DNA of 64,000 bases from Streptomyces spinosus (GCF_020400655.1 NZ_JAINRC010000010.1:286599-350598), one strand, 5' to 3'. Positions 29,869-39,110 are shown, counted from the stretch's first letter. Program-made: numbers and translations. Notes: a model not told the origin generated them from the sequence alone.

Positions 29869-31449
29869 CTACCGGGGAGATCGTGACACCCTCTGCCCCG
29901 GCACGGCGAACTCCCGTATCACCGTGTTCCGGAACACGGCCGTGCCGCCGGCGCTGAACAGGGCCAGGCGGTCGTCGACCAGATAGGGGAACACCTCGGC
30001 GGAGTGCACGTACCGGCCGTCGTCCACGAACATCTCGACGGACGTGCGGTCCACGAGGATCCGCAGCCGTACCCGGCCGGCGGACCGGTCGAACGGGGTG
30101 CGGCTCTCCTGCCGGGTGCCGCCGGTGTCGGGGTTGACCGTGCCGCGCCGGTTGAGGAAGGCATAGTCGCCGTACACCCCGGCGTCGATGTGCCGTACGC
30201 CGTCCGGGGAACGGCGCAACTGCACGCCCGCGCCCGTCAGTTCGGACCAGGTGATCTCGGTGCTCAGCTCGTAGGAGATGCCGGCGTGGTCGAGGGTGCG
30301 GGTGCCGTCGACCGTCAGGTCGCCGAGGCGCACGGTACGGGAGACGTAGGCGTCGAGCGCGGGGACCGGGCGGGAGGCGAGGTGGTAGCCGCCGGAGGCG
30401 CTCCTCTTCAGGGTGATCTCGCGGACGATCGAGTCGGTGCCGTTGAAGCCGTCGCCGTCGATGGTGGGGGTGGTGTGCGCGTAGGCCCAGTTGTTCAGCC
30501 AGGCGAGGGCGTGGCGGGTGGCCGGGTCGACCGTGCCGTCCGGGTTCCGCTTCTCGAAGGTGACGGCGGCGTACCAGTCCCAGCCGTGGTCGAGCCACTG
30601 CGGGCCGGCGGAGTCGGCGGTGAACGCCGTGCCGTCGAACGTACCGGTCCAGTAGGCGTAGGTGGCGGGCTGTCCGGAGCCGGTGCCGTCCGCGCTCACG
30701 CCCAGCACCCACTTCACGGCGCCGTCGTCGGCGGTGATGCGGAACAGGTCGGGGCATTCGAGGACACCGAGGCCGTCCTTGACGAAGCCGCCGGCGTACG
30801 TCCAGGACCTGAGGTCCGCCGAGTGGTAGAAGCCGACCTTGTTCCGTTCGGCGAGCGCCATCACCCAGCGGTCGTGGTCGTCGTCGCGGATCACCTTGGG
30901 GTCGCGGAAGTCGGGGACGCCCGGGTTGGCGAGCACGGGATCGGTGCCGTGGTTGGTGAACGTGCGGCCGCCGTCCGTCGAGTAGTACAGGAACTGCTCC
31001 TGGTGGTCGGTGCCGCCGCCGGGTGACATGGTGACGACGGCGACGACCGCGCCCGCGCCGAAACCGGCCGTGCCGGTGGTGTCGACCACGGCCGATCCCG
31101 ACCACACGTCGCCGTTGACGGTCGTGTCCTTGGGGACGGCGATGCCCCGGTCGGTGAACGAGACGAGGTCGGTGCTGATGGCCAGCCGCCACGCGGTGCC
31201 CTCGCGGCCGTCCAGGTAGTCGGCGTTGTAGAGGTAGTAGCAGTGGTACTCGCCGTCGATCCAGACCGGGCGCTGCGGGTCGTTCTTCCACTGGTCGGGC
31301 ACGGTGAAGTGGTAGTCGGCGCGGTACCTCGCGCATCCGGCCGCCGCCCCGGGCCGCGGCCTCGCCCCGGCGGGCGCCGCGGGCAGCAGCGCCGCGCCGG
31401 CTCCCGCGGCCGTGGAGGCGAACAGGGCCCTTCTGCTCAGACCACGCAT
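29869..31449 (-). CDS. Secreted GH32 fructan hydrolase (levanase/inulinase type)
   Basis: This is a 526-aa exported enzyme. The N terminus MRGLSRRALFASTAAGAGAALL has a twin-arginine motif, so export through the Tat system is likely. The GH32 five-blade propeller holds the nucleophile Asp57 in WKNDPQ, Asp183 in FRDPKV and the acid/base Glu231 in ECPDLF. A C-terminal beta-sandwich domain follows (VDRTSVEMFVDDGRYVHSAEVFP). WKNDPQ in place of WMNDPNG and the long inserts resemble bacterial exo-levanases, but sucrose, inulin and levan cannot be separated by eye. It diverges from the sugar ABC transporter, sharing a promoter region with matching operator sites. It would feed released fructose or oligofructose to that importer. 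Confidence 0.93.
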   Translation of the reverse strand: MRGLSRRALFASTAAGAGAALLPAAPAGARPRPGAAAGCARYRADYHFTVPDQWKNDPQRPVWIDGEYHCYYLYNADYLDGREGTAWRLAISTDLVSFTDRGIAVPKDTTVNGDVWSGSAVVDTTGTAGFGAGAVVAVVTMSPGGGTDHQEQFLYYSTDGGRTFTNHGTDPVLANPGVPDFRDPKVIRDDDHDRWVMALAERNKVGFYHSADLRSWTYAGGFVKDGLGVLECPDLFRITADDGAVKWVLGVSADGTGSGQPATYAYWTGTFDGTAFTADSAGPQWLDHGWDWYAAVTFEKRNPDGTVDPATRHALAWLNNWAYAHTTPTIDGDGFNGTDSIVREITLKRSASGGYHLASRPVPALDAYVSRTVRLGDLTVDGTRTLDHAGISYELSTEITWSELTGAGVQLRRSPDGVRHIDAGVYGDYAFLNRRGTVNPDTGGTRQESRTPFDRSAGRVRLRILVDRTSVEMFVDDGRYVHSAEVFPYLVDDRLALFSAGGTAVFRNTVIREFAVPGQRVSRSPR

Positions 31450-31489
31450 CGTTCGGTGTCCCCTTCCTGACGGGTCATCGGCTCAAGGG

Positions 31490-31517
31490 ACTGTAGACCT
31501 AACTCGTTAAAGGTCAA
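31490..31517 (-). promoter_or_regulatory. Promoter of the secreted GH32 gene with operator in its spacer
   Basis: On the minus strand TTGACC (31512-31517) and TACAGT (31490-31495) are separated by 16 bp. The sequence CCTAACTCGTTAAAGG (31498-31513) lies almost exactly between them. Its CCTAACTCGT half recurs, inverted, in front of the ABC transporter genes. Confidence 0.65.
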
Positions 31518-31530
31518 GTGTTCCCACGCC

Positions 31531-31594
31531 TTGACACCGATGTGACGCGCTTTTCATCATCGGGGGCATCACCCCTCGACTAACACGAGTTAGG
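31531..31594 (+). promoter_or_regulatory. Promoter and operator of the fructan ABC transporter operon
   Basis: TTGACA (31531-31536) and CATCAT (31555-31560) with an 18-bp spacer form the likely promoter. Downstream, ACTAACACGAGTTAGG (31579-31594) contains CTAAC-ACGA-GTTAG, a symmetric site whose complementary strand reads CCTAACTCGT, the same half-site found in the divergent promoter. It ends 9 nt before the binding-protein start, where a LacI-type repressor would block transcription. Confidence 0.65.
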
Positions 31595-31603
31595 CACGTT
31601 TGG

Positions 31604-33013
31604 ATGACCGACTCGCTCTACTCCCGCCGCGCCCTGCTGCGCTACGGCGCCTACGGCGCGGGGGCCGCCGCGCTCGCCGGCACCGCCGCGAGCTGGGACC
31701 GGCTCACCGGAGCCGACATCCCGGGCCGCGACGACGGCTCGCTGGTCGTCGCCACCCTGGGGTCCGCGTTCGCCCCGGCCGGGGTCCGCGCCCTGGTCGA
31801 CGGCTTCCGCCGGCTGCACCCCGGCATCAAGGTCCGGATCAACGCGGTGCAGGCCGTGGACTGGTCGGACTTCTTCGCCAAGATCCTCACGCAGATCGCT
31901 GCGGGCACCGCCCCCGACCTGGTCTACGTGGCCACCGAGGGGGTGCAGCTGTTCGCCCGCCACCTGGGGGTGCCCCTGGACCGCTGGGTGCGGCGGGACG
32001 CGGCCGAACTGCGGGAGTACTTCGCCGACGTCCACCCCTCACTGGTGGAGTCGATGATGTACGAAGGCAGCCTGTACCAGCTCCCGATCGAGTTCAACGC
32101 CGCCGACATGTACCTCAACACCCGGGTGCTGCGGCGCGCGGGCGCCGATTTCCCGGCCGGGGACTGGACACGGGACGACTTCACCGCGCTGCTGCGCCGG
32201 ATGAAGAAGGCGAGCGACTCGCACTTCACGCCGTACTTCTGGACCAACCGGCTGTGGGGCGGGGTGGTTCCCTGGCTGTTCGCGAACGGCACCAACCTGC
32301 TCGCCGAGTCCAAGGCGCCGGGCGGCTCCTGGCTGTGGGACGCCTTCTACCCGGCGGACCGGCGGCAAGGCCGCGGGGGCGGCTTCCGCTGGACGACACC
32401 GCAGGCCACCGACGACCTGGTGGTGGAGGCGTACGACTACCTCGCCGCCTTGGTCCGCGACGGACTGTGCACCCGGCCCGAGGGCGGCAACGGCCAGAAC
32501 CTCATCGGGGTGTTCTCCACCGGCCGGGTCGGGGTCACCCCGGCCGGCGGCTTCTGGGCGGGCGGTCTGCACCTGGCCGGGATGCGCGCCGACGGCTTCG
32601 ACGTGCAGTACTTCCCGCGCCGGCACACCCAGCGCCACCAGTTCGGCGCGGCCGGCTACGCGCTGCTGCGCACCTCGAAGAAGCAGGACGCGGCCTGGGA
32701 GTTCATCAAGTACTCGGCCCGCCGCGACACCCTGAGCAAGCTCTTCACCACCAACCAGACGACCCCGGCCCGCCGTTCGATGCTGACCGAGGACCGCTAC
32801 CGGGAGACCGGGCCCGCGCACTGGCGGGTCTTCTACGACACCCTCGACCGGTTCCCCGACACCGGGCCCATCCCGGCCCCGCCGCAGGTCGCCGAGGTGA
32901 CCCAGGTGCTGCTGAAGCACACCGGGACGGCGCTGTCGAGCCCGGGTTCCGTCGGACCGGCGCTGCGCCGGATGCAGGACGACCTGGAGAAGGCCATGGA
33001 GCGTGACGTATGA
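31604..33013 (+). CDS. ABC sugar transporter, extracellular solute-binding protein
   Basis: This is a 469-aa protein. MTDSLYSRRALLRYGAYGAGAAALAG is a twin-arginine-type export signal; a lipobox cysteine is not apparent. The mature part is a family 1 solute-binding protein (LVVATLGSAFAPAGVRALVDGFRRLHPGIKVRINAV, and later PIEFNAADMYLNTRVLRRAG and YALLRTSKKQDAAWEFIKY). It should capture a sugar or oligosaccharide and deliver it to the two permeases that follow. Between GH32 enzymes on both sides, fructose oligomers or sucrose are the likely cargo. Its stop overlaps the next start in ATGA (33010-33013). No ATPase gene is present; in Streptomyces the shared MsiK ATPase commonly serves such importers. 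Confidence 0.93.
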   Translation: MTDSLYSRRALLRYGAYGAGAAALAGTAASWDRLTGADIPGRDDGSLVVATLGSAFAPAGVRALVDGFRRLHPGIKVRINAVQAVDWSDFFAKILTQIAAGTAPDLVYVATEGVQLFARHLGVPLDRWVRRDAAELREYFADVHPSLVESMMYEGSLYQLPIEFNAADMYLNTRVLRRAGADFPAGDWTRDDFTALLRRMKKASDSHFTPYFWTNRLWGGVVPWLFANGTNLLAESKAPGGSWLWDAFYPADRRQGRGGGFRWTTPQATDDLVVEAYDYLAALVRDGLCTRPEGGNGQNLIGVFSTGRVGVTPAGGFWAGGLHLAGMRADGFDVQYFPRRHTQRHQFGAAGYALLRTSKKQDAAWEFIKYSARRDTLSKLFTTNQTTPARRSMLTEDRYRETGPAHWRVFYDTLDRFPDTGPIPAPPQVAEVTQVLLKHTGTALSSPGSVGPALRRMQDDLEKAMERDV

Positions 33014-33960
33014 CGGACACCCGGATCTCCCCCGCGCGGCCACGGACCGCGAGCCCGGCCGCGCGCGCCGTCCGCCCGGGACCGCGTGAGCGGGGGACGC
33101 GGCTGCTGGCGGCGGTGTTCCTGGCGCCGACCGTGGTCGGGATCGTGGTCTTCACGGTCGTACCGATCGTGGGTTCGGTCGTGCTCAGCCTCTTCCACTG
33201 GAACGTGATCGATCCGCCCGGTTTCGCCGGTGCGGCCAACTACCGGGAGGCGTTCGGCGATTCCACCGTCCTGGTGTCCTTCCGCAACACCCTGGTCTTC
33301 ATGGTGTTCGCGGTCGCCGCGCAGCTCCTGATCGCCCTGGCGCTCGCCCTCACGCTGAACGGCCGGATGCCCGCCTGGCTGCGGTCGGTGTTCCGGTCGG
33401 CGTTCTTCTTCCCGCTCGTGCTGTCCGCCGCGTCCATCTCGGTGGTGATGAAGTACCTGTTCAACCAGGACTTCGGCGTGGTCAACTGGCTGATCGGCCT
33501 GTTCGGCATCGCCCCCGTGCCCTGGCTGACCTCCGAGCACGGCGCGATGGCCACGGTGGTCATCGTCTACGTGTGGCAGCAGTTCGGGTTCTCGTTCCTG
33601 CTGTTCGTGGGCGGGCTGAACAACATCCCCAAGGAGATCCACGAGGCCGCCGCCCTCGACGGCGCGACCGGTCCGCGCAAGCACCTCGCCATCACGCTGC
33701 CGCTGCTCTCCCCCACCCTGCTGGTGGCCTCGGTGGTCGGCATCATCAACGCGCTCCAGGTCTTCGAGCAGCCGTACGTCCTCACCGACGGCGGCCCCGG
33801 CGACTCCACCCGCACGGTCGTGATGGTCATCTACGAGAAGGCCTTCGAGCAGCTGCGGTTCGGCGAGGCGTCCGCGGTGGGCGTGCTGCTGTTCGTGCTG
33901 ATCATGGCGGTCACCGCCCTCCAGTTCCGGCTCAGCCGGCGTTTCGTCCACTACCAGTGA
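33010..33960 (+). CDS. ABC sugar transporter permease (MalF type)
   Basis: This 316-aa membrane protein has about six transmembrane helices. The N-terminal arm is basic and precedes LLAAVFLAPTVVGIVVFTVVPIVGS. The inner-membrane EAA loop contacting the ATPase is seen as EIHEAAALDGATGPRKHLAITLPLLSPTLL, and the family C-terminal segment is present. It is translationally coupled to the binding protein by a 4-nt overlap and pairs with the second permease 14 nt downstream. Confidence 0.93.
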   Translation: MTDTRISPARPRTASPAARAVRPGPRERGTRLLAAVFLAPTVVGIVVFTVVPIVGSVVLSLFHWNVIDPPGFAGAANYREAFGDSTVLVSFRNTLVFMVFAVAAQLLIALALALTLNGRMPAWLRSVFRSAFFFPLVLSAASISVVMKYLFNQDFGVVNWLIGLFGIAPVPWLTSEHGAMATVVIVYVWQQFGFSFLLFVGGLNNIPKEIHEAAALDGATGPRKHLAITLPLLSPTLLVASVVGIINALQVFEQPYVLTDGGPGDSTRTVVMVIYEKAFEQLRFGEASAVGVLLFVLIMAVTALQFRLSRRFVHYQ

Positions 33961-33974
33961 GCCGGGTGAGTCCC

Positions 33975-34829
33975 ATGACCCAAGCAACCCCGACCCTCAG
34001 CCGTGCCCGGTACGCGCTCGGACCGTGGGCGCGGACCGCCGGGCTGACGGTGTGCGCGCTGCTGACCCTCGGTCCGGTCGCCTGGACCGTGTCCACCTCG
34101 CTGCGCACTCCGGCGGAGTCGTTCGACCTGCCGCCGCAGATCGTTCCCACGCATCCCGGTACCGCCGCCTACCACGGTGTGTTCGAGCAGATCGACGTGT
34201 GGCTGCTCGCGCTGAACTCGACCCTCGTGACGGCGTTGATCGCGGCCGGCCAGATGGTCACCGCGGGCCTCGCCGGTTACGCGTTCGCCCGGCTCGACTT
34301 CCGCTTCAAGAAACCGCTGTTCGCTCTGGTCCTGGCGACCATGATGGTCCCCCTGCAGGTCACGATCGTCCCGGTGTTCCTGGTGCTGAAGTCCATGGGC
34401 CTGACCGACACCCTGCTCGGTCTGATCGTCCCGGCGTTCCCGACCGCGTTCGGCACCTTCCTGATGCGCCAGTACTTCCTCGGCATGCCGAAGGACCTGG
34501 GCGAGGCGGCCATGCTGGACGGCGCCGGGCCCTGGCGGATCTTCCGGTCCGTGTACGCCCCGCTGGCCCGGCCGGGCCTCGCCATCGTCGGTGTGCTCGC
34601 CTTCAACTACCACTGGAACGAGTTCTTCCGCCCGCTGATCCTGGAGACCTCCGGCCGGAACTACACCCTGCCGCTGGGGCTGGTCTCCCTCCAGGGCAAC
34701 CTCGGCACTGGTTCCGTCTCGGTGGTCCTCGCGGGTGTCGTCCTCTCCATGCTCCCCGCCGTCGCCGTGTTCGTCGTCGGCCAGCGCCCTCTCCGCGAGG
34801 GCATCACCTCCGCAGGAGTCAACCGTTGA
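33975..34829 (+). CDS. ABC sugar transporter permease (MalG type)
   Basis: This 284-aa membrane protein has six predicted helices. ATG 33975 is preceded by GGGTGAG; a GTG three codons earlier (33966) is also possible. The EAA loop reads DLGEAAMLDGAGPWRIFRSVYAPLARPGLA, and the C terminus ends in QRPLREGITSAGVNR, typical of MalG-type subunits. It forms the channel with the MalF-type partner. Its stop codon TGA overlaps the TTG start of the downstream GH32 gene (TTGA at 34826-34829), so the two are translationally coupled. Confidence 0.92.
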   Translation: MTQATPTLSRARYALGPWARTAGLTVCALLTLGPVAWTVSTSLRTPAESFDLPPQIVPTHPGTAAYHGVFEQIDVWLLALNSTLVTALIAAGQMVTAGLAGYAFARLDFRFKKPLFALVLATMMVPLQVTIVPVFLVLKSMGLTDTLLGLIVPAFPTAFGTFLMRQYFLGMPKDLGEAAMLDGAGPWRIFRSVYAPLARPGLAIVGVLAFNYHWNEFFRPLILETSGRNYTLPLGLVSLQGNLGTGSVSVVLAGVVLSMLPAVAVFVVGQRPLREGITSAGVNR

Positions 34830-36223
34830 GCCCCGCCGCTGCCGCCCCGGACCCGGACGCCCCCCGCTTCCGGGTCCGCCCGCCCGCCCACTGGATCAAC
34901 GACCCCAACGGCCCCTTCCGCTGGCGTGGCCGCCACCACCTCTTCTACCAGCACAACCCGGCCGCCCCGGTGCACGCCGACGTCCACTGGGGCCATGTCT
35001 CCAGTCCGGACCTGGTCCGCTGGGAACACCATCCGATCGCCCTCGCCCCGACCCCGGGCGGCCCCGACGAGGCCGGCTGCTGGTCGGGCTGCGTGGTGGA
35101 CGACGGCGGTGTGCCCACGGCGGTGTACACCGGCGTCGACCACGCCCACACCGGGCTCGGCACCATCTGCCTGGCCCGTGCGGCCGACCCGGCCGACGAC
35201 CGGCTGCTGGCCTGGCGGCCCCTGCCCGTCCCGGTGGTCCCGGGGCCGCCCCCGGGGCTCGACGTGGTGATGTTCCGCGACCCGTTCGTCTTCCGGCACG
35301 CCGGCCACCGCTGGGCCCTGGTCGGAGCCGGCCACGCCGACGGCACCCCGTCGGTGCTGCTGTACGCGTGCGACGAGCTGACCGAATGGCGGTTCGCGGG
35401 TGTCCTGCTGGACGGCCACGACCCCGTCACGGCCGGCGCGTTCGGTGACAAGGCGGTCGGCTGGGAGTGCCCGCAGCTGTTCGGGACGTCCGGCGGCGAC
35501 CACGTCCTGGTGGTGTCCCTGTGGGACGGCAACCCTCGGACCACCGGCTATCTGACGGGGCGGCTGGCACCGGGCGCGCGGCCCCGGTTCGTGCCCCGCG
35601 CCGGCGGCCGGCTCGACCACGGACGGGACTTCTACGCCCCGGCCGTCCTCCAGGAGCCGGGCCGGGCCCTGATGTGGGGCTGGTCCTGGGAGGCGCGGGA
35701 GGAGGCGGCGGTGCTGGCGGCCGGCTGGGCGGGCACGCTCACCGCGCCCCGGGTCGTCGACGCCGGTCCCGACGGCACCCTGCGGGTCGCACCGGCCCCG
35801 GAGCTGGACCTCCTGCGCGCCGGCGCGCCGTTCGCGACCGGACCGGGCCGGGCGGTGCCGCTTCCGCCGGCGTACGACCTGACGGTGACGGCGCACGCCG
35901 TCACCACCGTCACCCTGCTGCGGTCGGCGGACCGGGCGCTGACGCTCCGGCTGGACCCGGAGGCGGGCACCGTCGTCCTGGACCGCTCCGGGTGGCCCCG
36001 CGAGGGCGTCGGGGGATCGGAACCGGTGACGGTGCCGGTGCCGCCGGGGCCGGACCTCTCCGTGCGCGTCCTCGCCGACGGCTCGCTGCTCGAACTGTTC
36101 GTGGCGGACCGGGCGACGGTGACCGAACGGGTCTACCGCCGGCCGGGCGACGCCGCCGAACTGCTGGTCGAGGGCGACGCCGTGGTCAGCGCGTGGGAGC
36201 AGGTCCCACCGAGGCACGCCTGA
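34826..36223 (+). CDS. Intracellular GH32 enzyme (beta-fructofuranosidase type)
   Basis: This 465-aa protein has no signal peptide. The start is TTG 34826, supported by CAGGAG 8 nt upstream and the coupling overlap with the permease stop. The GH32 triad is Asp26 in HWINDPNGPF, Asp152 in FRDPFVF and Glu214 in GWECPQLF, followed by the C-terminal beta-sandwich (VRVLADGSLLELFVADRATVTERVY). It should split imported sucrose or short fructans to fructose (and glucose) in the cytoplasm. It is the last gene of the transporter operon. Its 3' end overlaps that of the convergent LacI gene by 38 bp. Confidence 0.93.
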   Translation: MSPAAAAPDPDAPRFRVRPPAHWINDPNGPFRWRGRHHLFYQHNPAAPVHADVHWGHVSSPDLVRWEHHPIALAPTPGGPDEAGCWSGCVVDDGGVPTAVYTGVDHAHTGLGTICLARAADPADDRLLAWRPLPVPVVPGPPPGLDVVMFRDPFVFRHAGHRWALVGAGHADGTPSVLLYACDELTEWRFAGVLLDGHDPVTAGAFGDKAVGWECPQLFGTSGGDHVLVVSLWDGNPRTTGYLTGRLAPGARPRFVPRAGGRLDHGRDFYAPAVLQEPGRALMWGWSWEAREEAAVLAAGWAGTLTAPRVVDAGPDGTLRVAPAPELDLLRAGAPFATGPGRAVPLPPAYDLTVTAHAVTTVTLLRSADRALTLRLDPEAGTVVLDRSGWPREGVGGSEPVTVPVPPGPDLSVRVLADGSLLELFVADRATVTERVYRRPGDAAELLVEGDAVVSAWEQVPPRHA

Positions 36224-37289
36224 CGACGGGACAGGCCAGCCGCCGCACGGTGGCGGGCGGGGTCCGGCCGGTGCCGATGGCGTCGAGCAGCAGCCGGGCC
36301 GCCGCCTCGCCCATCGCCCGGTGCGGCAGTGCGACGGTGGTGAGGGCCGGGGTGAGGAAGGCGGCCATGTGCTCCTGGTCGTCGTAGCCGACCACCGACA
36401 GCTCGCCGGGCACGGCGATCCCGAGCCGGGTCGCGGCGTGCAGCACGCCCGCCGCGACCCGGTCGTTGTAGCAGAAGATCCCGGTGGGCCGGTGGTGCGC
36501 GGCGGTGTCCGCGAGCAGCCGGGTGGCTCCCTCGTGGCCGCTGGTGATCTCGCCGCCGGTGCGCACGACCCACTCCCTGGGCACGGTGATGCCCTCGGCG
36601 CGCAGCGCGTCCCGGAAGCCGCGCAGCCGTTCCACCGAGGCGATGTCGTCCTGCCCGCCGACCAGGGCCACCCTGCGGTGACCGGCCTCCAGCAGCAGAC
36701 GGGCGGCGGTCCGGCCGCCGGCCCGTTCGGCGGGGATGACGGCGGGCAGCGAGTCGTCCTCGGGCAGGCAGTTGGCGAGCACGGAGTGGGTGCGGTGCAG
36801 GCCCTCGGGGACCCGGACCCGGCGCAGGGACATCGCGGCGTAGATGATGCCGTCCACGCGCCGGTCGAGGAGTTCGGCGACGGCCGCGTCCTCCTTGGCG
36901 GGGTCGCCGCCGGAGTCCACGGTGAGGACGAGGTGGTCGCTGTCCCAGGCGGTCTCCATGGCACCGCGCAGCAGCCGCCCGGCGAACGGGGACGTGGCGA
37001 TCTCGTCGGTGACCAGTCCGATGACGGCGGTACGGCGGCGGCGCAGACCGCGGGCGACCGGGTCGGGCCGGTAGCCGAGCCGGGCGGCGGCCTGCCGGAT
37101 GCGTTCCTGGGTGGCGGGTGAGAGGTTGCCCTCGGCACGGCCGTTGAAGACGAAGGAGACGGCGGTGTGCGAGACGCCGGCGAGCCGGGCGACGTCCCGT
37201 GAGGTGGGCCGCCCGCCGCCCACGCCGTTCCTGTCCGCGCCGCCGCCCATGCCGTCCGCCGCCCTCTTCCCGCCCGCCCGGTTGATCAC
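36186..37289 (-). CDS. LacI family transcriptional regulator of the fructan locus
   Basis: This is a protein of up to 367 aa. The DNA-binding domain is GRPTSRDVARLAGVSHTAVSFVFNGRAEGNLSPATQERIRQAAARLGYRPD in outline (about residues 26-77), followed by the sugar-binding-protein fold with VIGLVTDEIATSPFAG and SVVGYDDQEHMAAFLTPALTTVALPHRAMGEAAARLLLDAI. GTG 37289 is the longest start; a later in-frame ATG/GTG within the Gly-rich leader is possible. TAGGGT lies 5 nt before the GTG, close to the leaderless spacing. It most likely represses both GH32 genes and the ABC transporter via the CTAAC-type sites at 31498 and 31579 until a fructose-containing sugar binds. Confidence 0.92.
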   Translation of the reverse strand: MINRAGGKRAADGMGGGADRNGVGGGRPTSRDVARLAGVSHTAVSFVFNGRAEGNLSPATQERIRQAAARLGYRPDPVARGLRRRRTAVIGLVTDEIATSPFAGRLLRGAMETAWDSDHLVLTVDSGGDPAKEDAAVAELLDRRVDGIIYAAMSLRRVRVPEGLHRTHSVLANCLPEDDSLPAVIPAERAGGRTAARLLLEAGHRRVALVGGQDDIASVERLRGFRDALRAEGITVPREWVVRTGGEITSGHEGATRLLADTAAHHRPTGIFCYNDRVAAGVLHAATRLGIAVPGELSVVGYDDQEHMAAFLTPALTTVALPHRAMGEAAARLLLDAIGTGRTPPATVRRLACPVVRRASVGPAPTR

Positions 37290-37352
37290 CGCTCACCCTA
37301 TCCGTGAGGCTGGGGACAGACACAGAGCAGACGATCGAGGGAAGGTCTCATC

Positions 37353-38183
37353 GTGAACGGTGTTCCGCTGTACACGCTCAACGACGGTACGACGGTCCCC
37401 GCCGTCGGCCTCGGCACCTGGCCCCTGGACGACGCGCAGGCAGAGCGGGCCGTGCGCACGGCGCTGGAGGGGGGCTACCGGCTGGTCGACACCGCGACGA
37501 ACTACCGCAACGAGACCGGTGTCGGCCGGGGCGTGGCGGGCAGCGGGGTGCCCCGCGAGGAGCTGGTGGTGACGACCAAGCTGCCGGGCCGGCACCACGG
37601 GTACGAGGAGACCCTCGCGTCCTTCGAGGAGTCCCGGCGGCGGCTGGGCCTGGAGTACGTGGACCTGTATCTCATCCACTGGCCGAACCCGCGGGTGGAC
37701 AAGTACGTCGAGGCGTGGAGGGCGATGATCCGGCTGCGCGAGGACGGGCTGGTCCGCTCGATCGGCGTCTCCAACTTCACGCCGGAGCACATCACCCGGC
37801 TGGAGAAGGAGACGGGGGTGCTGCCGTCGGTGAACCAGATCGAGCTGCACCCGCTGTTCCCCCAGGAGGAGCTGCGCGCCTTCCACGCGGAGAAGGGGAT
37901 CGCCACCGAGAGCTGGAGCCCGCTGGGCCGGGGCAGCGATCTGCTGGACGATCCGGCGGTCGTCGGGGTCGCGCGGGCGCACGGGGTCACGCCCGCGCAG
38001 GTGCTGCTGCGCTGGCACGTACAGCTGGGCGCGCTGCCGGTCCCGAAGTCGGCGGACCCGGCACGGCAGCGCGCCAACCTGGACGTGTTCGGCTTCGAGC
38101 TGGACGAGGACCAGATGGCGGCCGTCGCCCGCCGCTCCAGGCGCCGGCTCGGCGGGGACCCGGAGACGCACGAGGAGTTCTGA
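37353..38183 (+). CDS. Aldo/keto reductase
   Basis: This 276-aa NADPH-dependent reductase has a TIM-barrel fold. GTG 37353 follows GGGAAGG. The catalytic tetrad is Asp46 and Tyr51 (LVDTATNYRNE), Lys76 (TTKLPG) and His109 (LYLIHWP). The cofactor-binding end shows the family's PVPKSADPARQRANLDVFGFELDEDQM. It belongs to the bacterial 2,5-diketo-D-gluconate reductase-like branch. The physiological substrate is unknown. It is divergent from the LacI gene (63 nt gap), so it could share its control. Confidence 0.92.
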   Translation: MNGVPLYTLNDGTTVPAVGLGTWPLDDAQAERAVRTALEGGYRLVDTATNYRNETGVGRGVAGSGVPREELVVTTKLPGRHHGYEETLASFEESRRRLGLEYVDLYLIHWPNPRVDKYVEAWRAMIRLREDGLVRSIGVSNFTPEHITRLEKETGVLPSVNQIELHPLFPQEELRAFHAEKGIATESWSPLGRGSDLLDDPAVVGVARAHGVTPAQVLLRWHVQLGALPVPKSADPARQRANLDVFGFELDEDQMAAVARRSRRRLGGDPETHEEF

Positions 38184-38202
38184 GCCCACGGGGAGTCCGG
38201 GG

Positions 38203-39081
38203 TTACGGCTCCTCGGTCTGCTCCTCCCTGCGTTCCGCCCCGGGCGCGCTCGGCCGCCCCGGGGCGGCGAGGCTGCCGAGGATGTCCAGCAGTTCGGCGC
38301 TGCGGCTGCCGGGTTCGGCGTGGAAGACGACCAGGGTGAGTCCGTCGGTGCCGTCCACGGACAGCTTGTGGGAGTGCAGGTCGAGGTCGCCGACCTGGGG
38401 ATGGCTGAGGTGGCTGACCCGGCCGCGCCGGGGACGGACCTCGTGGCGGGCCCACAGGGTGCGGAAGCGTTCACTGCGCAGGGACAGCTCGCCGACCAGG
38501 TCGCGCAGCCGGGGGTCGTCGGGGTCGGTCCCGGCCTCGGACCGCAGGGCGGCCACGCCTTCGGCGGTGAGGTCCGTCCAGTCCCGGCGCAGGGCGCGCT
38601 CGGCGGGGTCGAGGAACACGGCCCTCAGCAGGTTGACGCCGGGCGCGTAGTTCGGGGTGAGCGCGGTGGCCAGCGCGTTGGCGGCCAGGCAGTCGGTGTA
38701 GCGGTTCTGGAGGTAGGCGGGGTTGCGCGGCCAGCCGTCGATGAGCTGGAGCAGGCTCGCCGGGACCTGCTGCGCCCGCCGCCCGGGGCGCGGGCCGGGC
38801 CCCGGCCGCTCCTGGGCGAGCCCGACGAGGTGGGCGGTGGCGTCCGTGTCCAGCCGCAGCACCCGGGCGATGGCCTCCAGCACCTGCACGGAGGGGTTGC
38901 GGTCGCGGCCCTGCTCCAGCCGCAGGTAGTAGTCGGAGCTGATGCCGGCCAGCATCGCGACCTCCTCGCGGCGCAGCCCGGGCACCCGGCGCAGGCCGCC
39001 ACCGGGCAGCCCAACGTCCTGGGGCCGTACCAGCGCCCGGCGGGCGCGCAGGAACTCACCGAGCGCGTTCGATCCGTCCAC
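38203..39081 (-). CDS. XRE-type regulator with MmyB-like ligand-binding domain
   Basis: This is a 292-aa protein. The N-terminal helix-turn-helix is LGEFLRARRALVRPQDVGLP, then LRREEVAMLAGISSDYYLRLEQGRDRNPSVQVLEAIARVLRLD, the classic start of the Streptomyces XRE/MmyB family. The C-terminal half is the MmyB PAS-like domain (LQLIDGWPRNPAYLQNRYTDCLAANALATALTPNYAPG), which binds a lipid-like or other small ligand. It is divergent from the aldo/keto reductase gene at 39232, which such regulators usually control. A GTGAC/GTCAC inverted repeat lies in the shared promoter. Confidence 0.92.
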   Translation of the reverse strand: MDGSNALGEFLRARRALVRPQDVGLPGGGLRRVPGLRREEVAMLAGISSDYYLRLEQGRDRNPSVQVLEAIARVLRLDTDATAHLVGLAQERPGPGPRPGRRAQQVPASLLQLIDGWPRNPAYLQNRYTDCLAANALATALTPNYAPGVNLLRAVFLDPAERALRRDWTDLTAEGVAALRSEAGTDPDDPRLRDLVGELSLRSERFRTLWARHEVRPRRGRVSHLSHPQVGDLDLHSHKLSVDGTDGLTLVVFHAEPGSRSAELLDILGSLAAPGRPSAPGAERREEQTEEP

Positions 39082-39110
39082 GCCCCCACCGTACGGCCGT
39101 CCGGGCGGCG

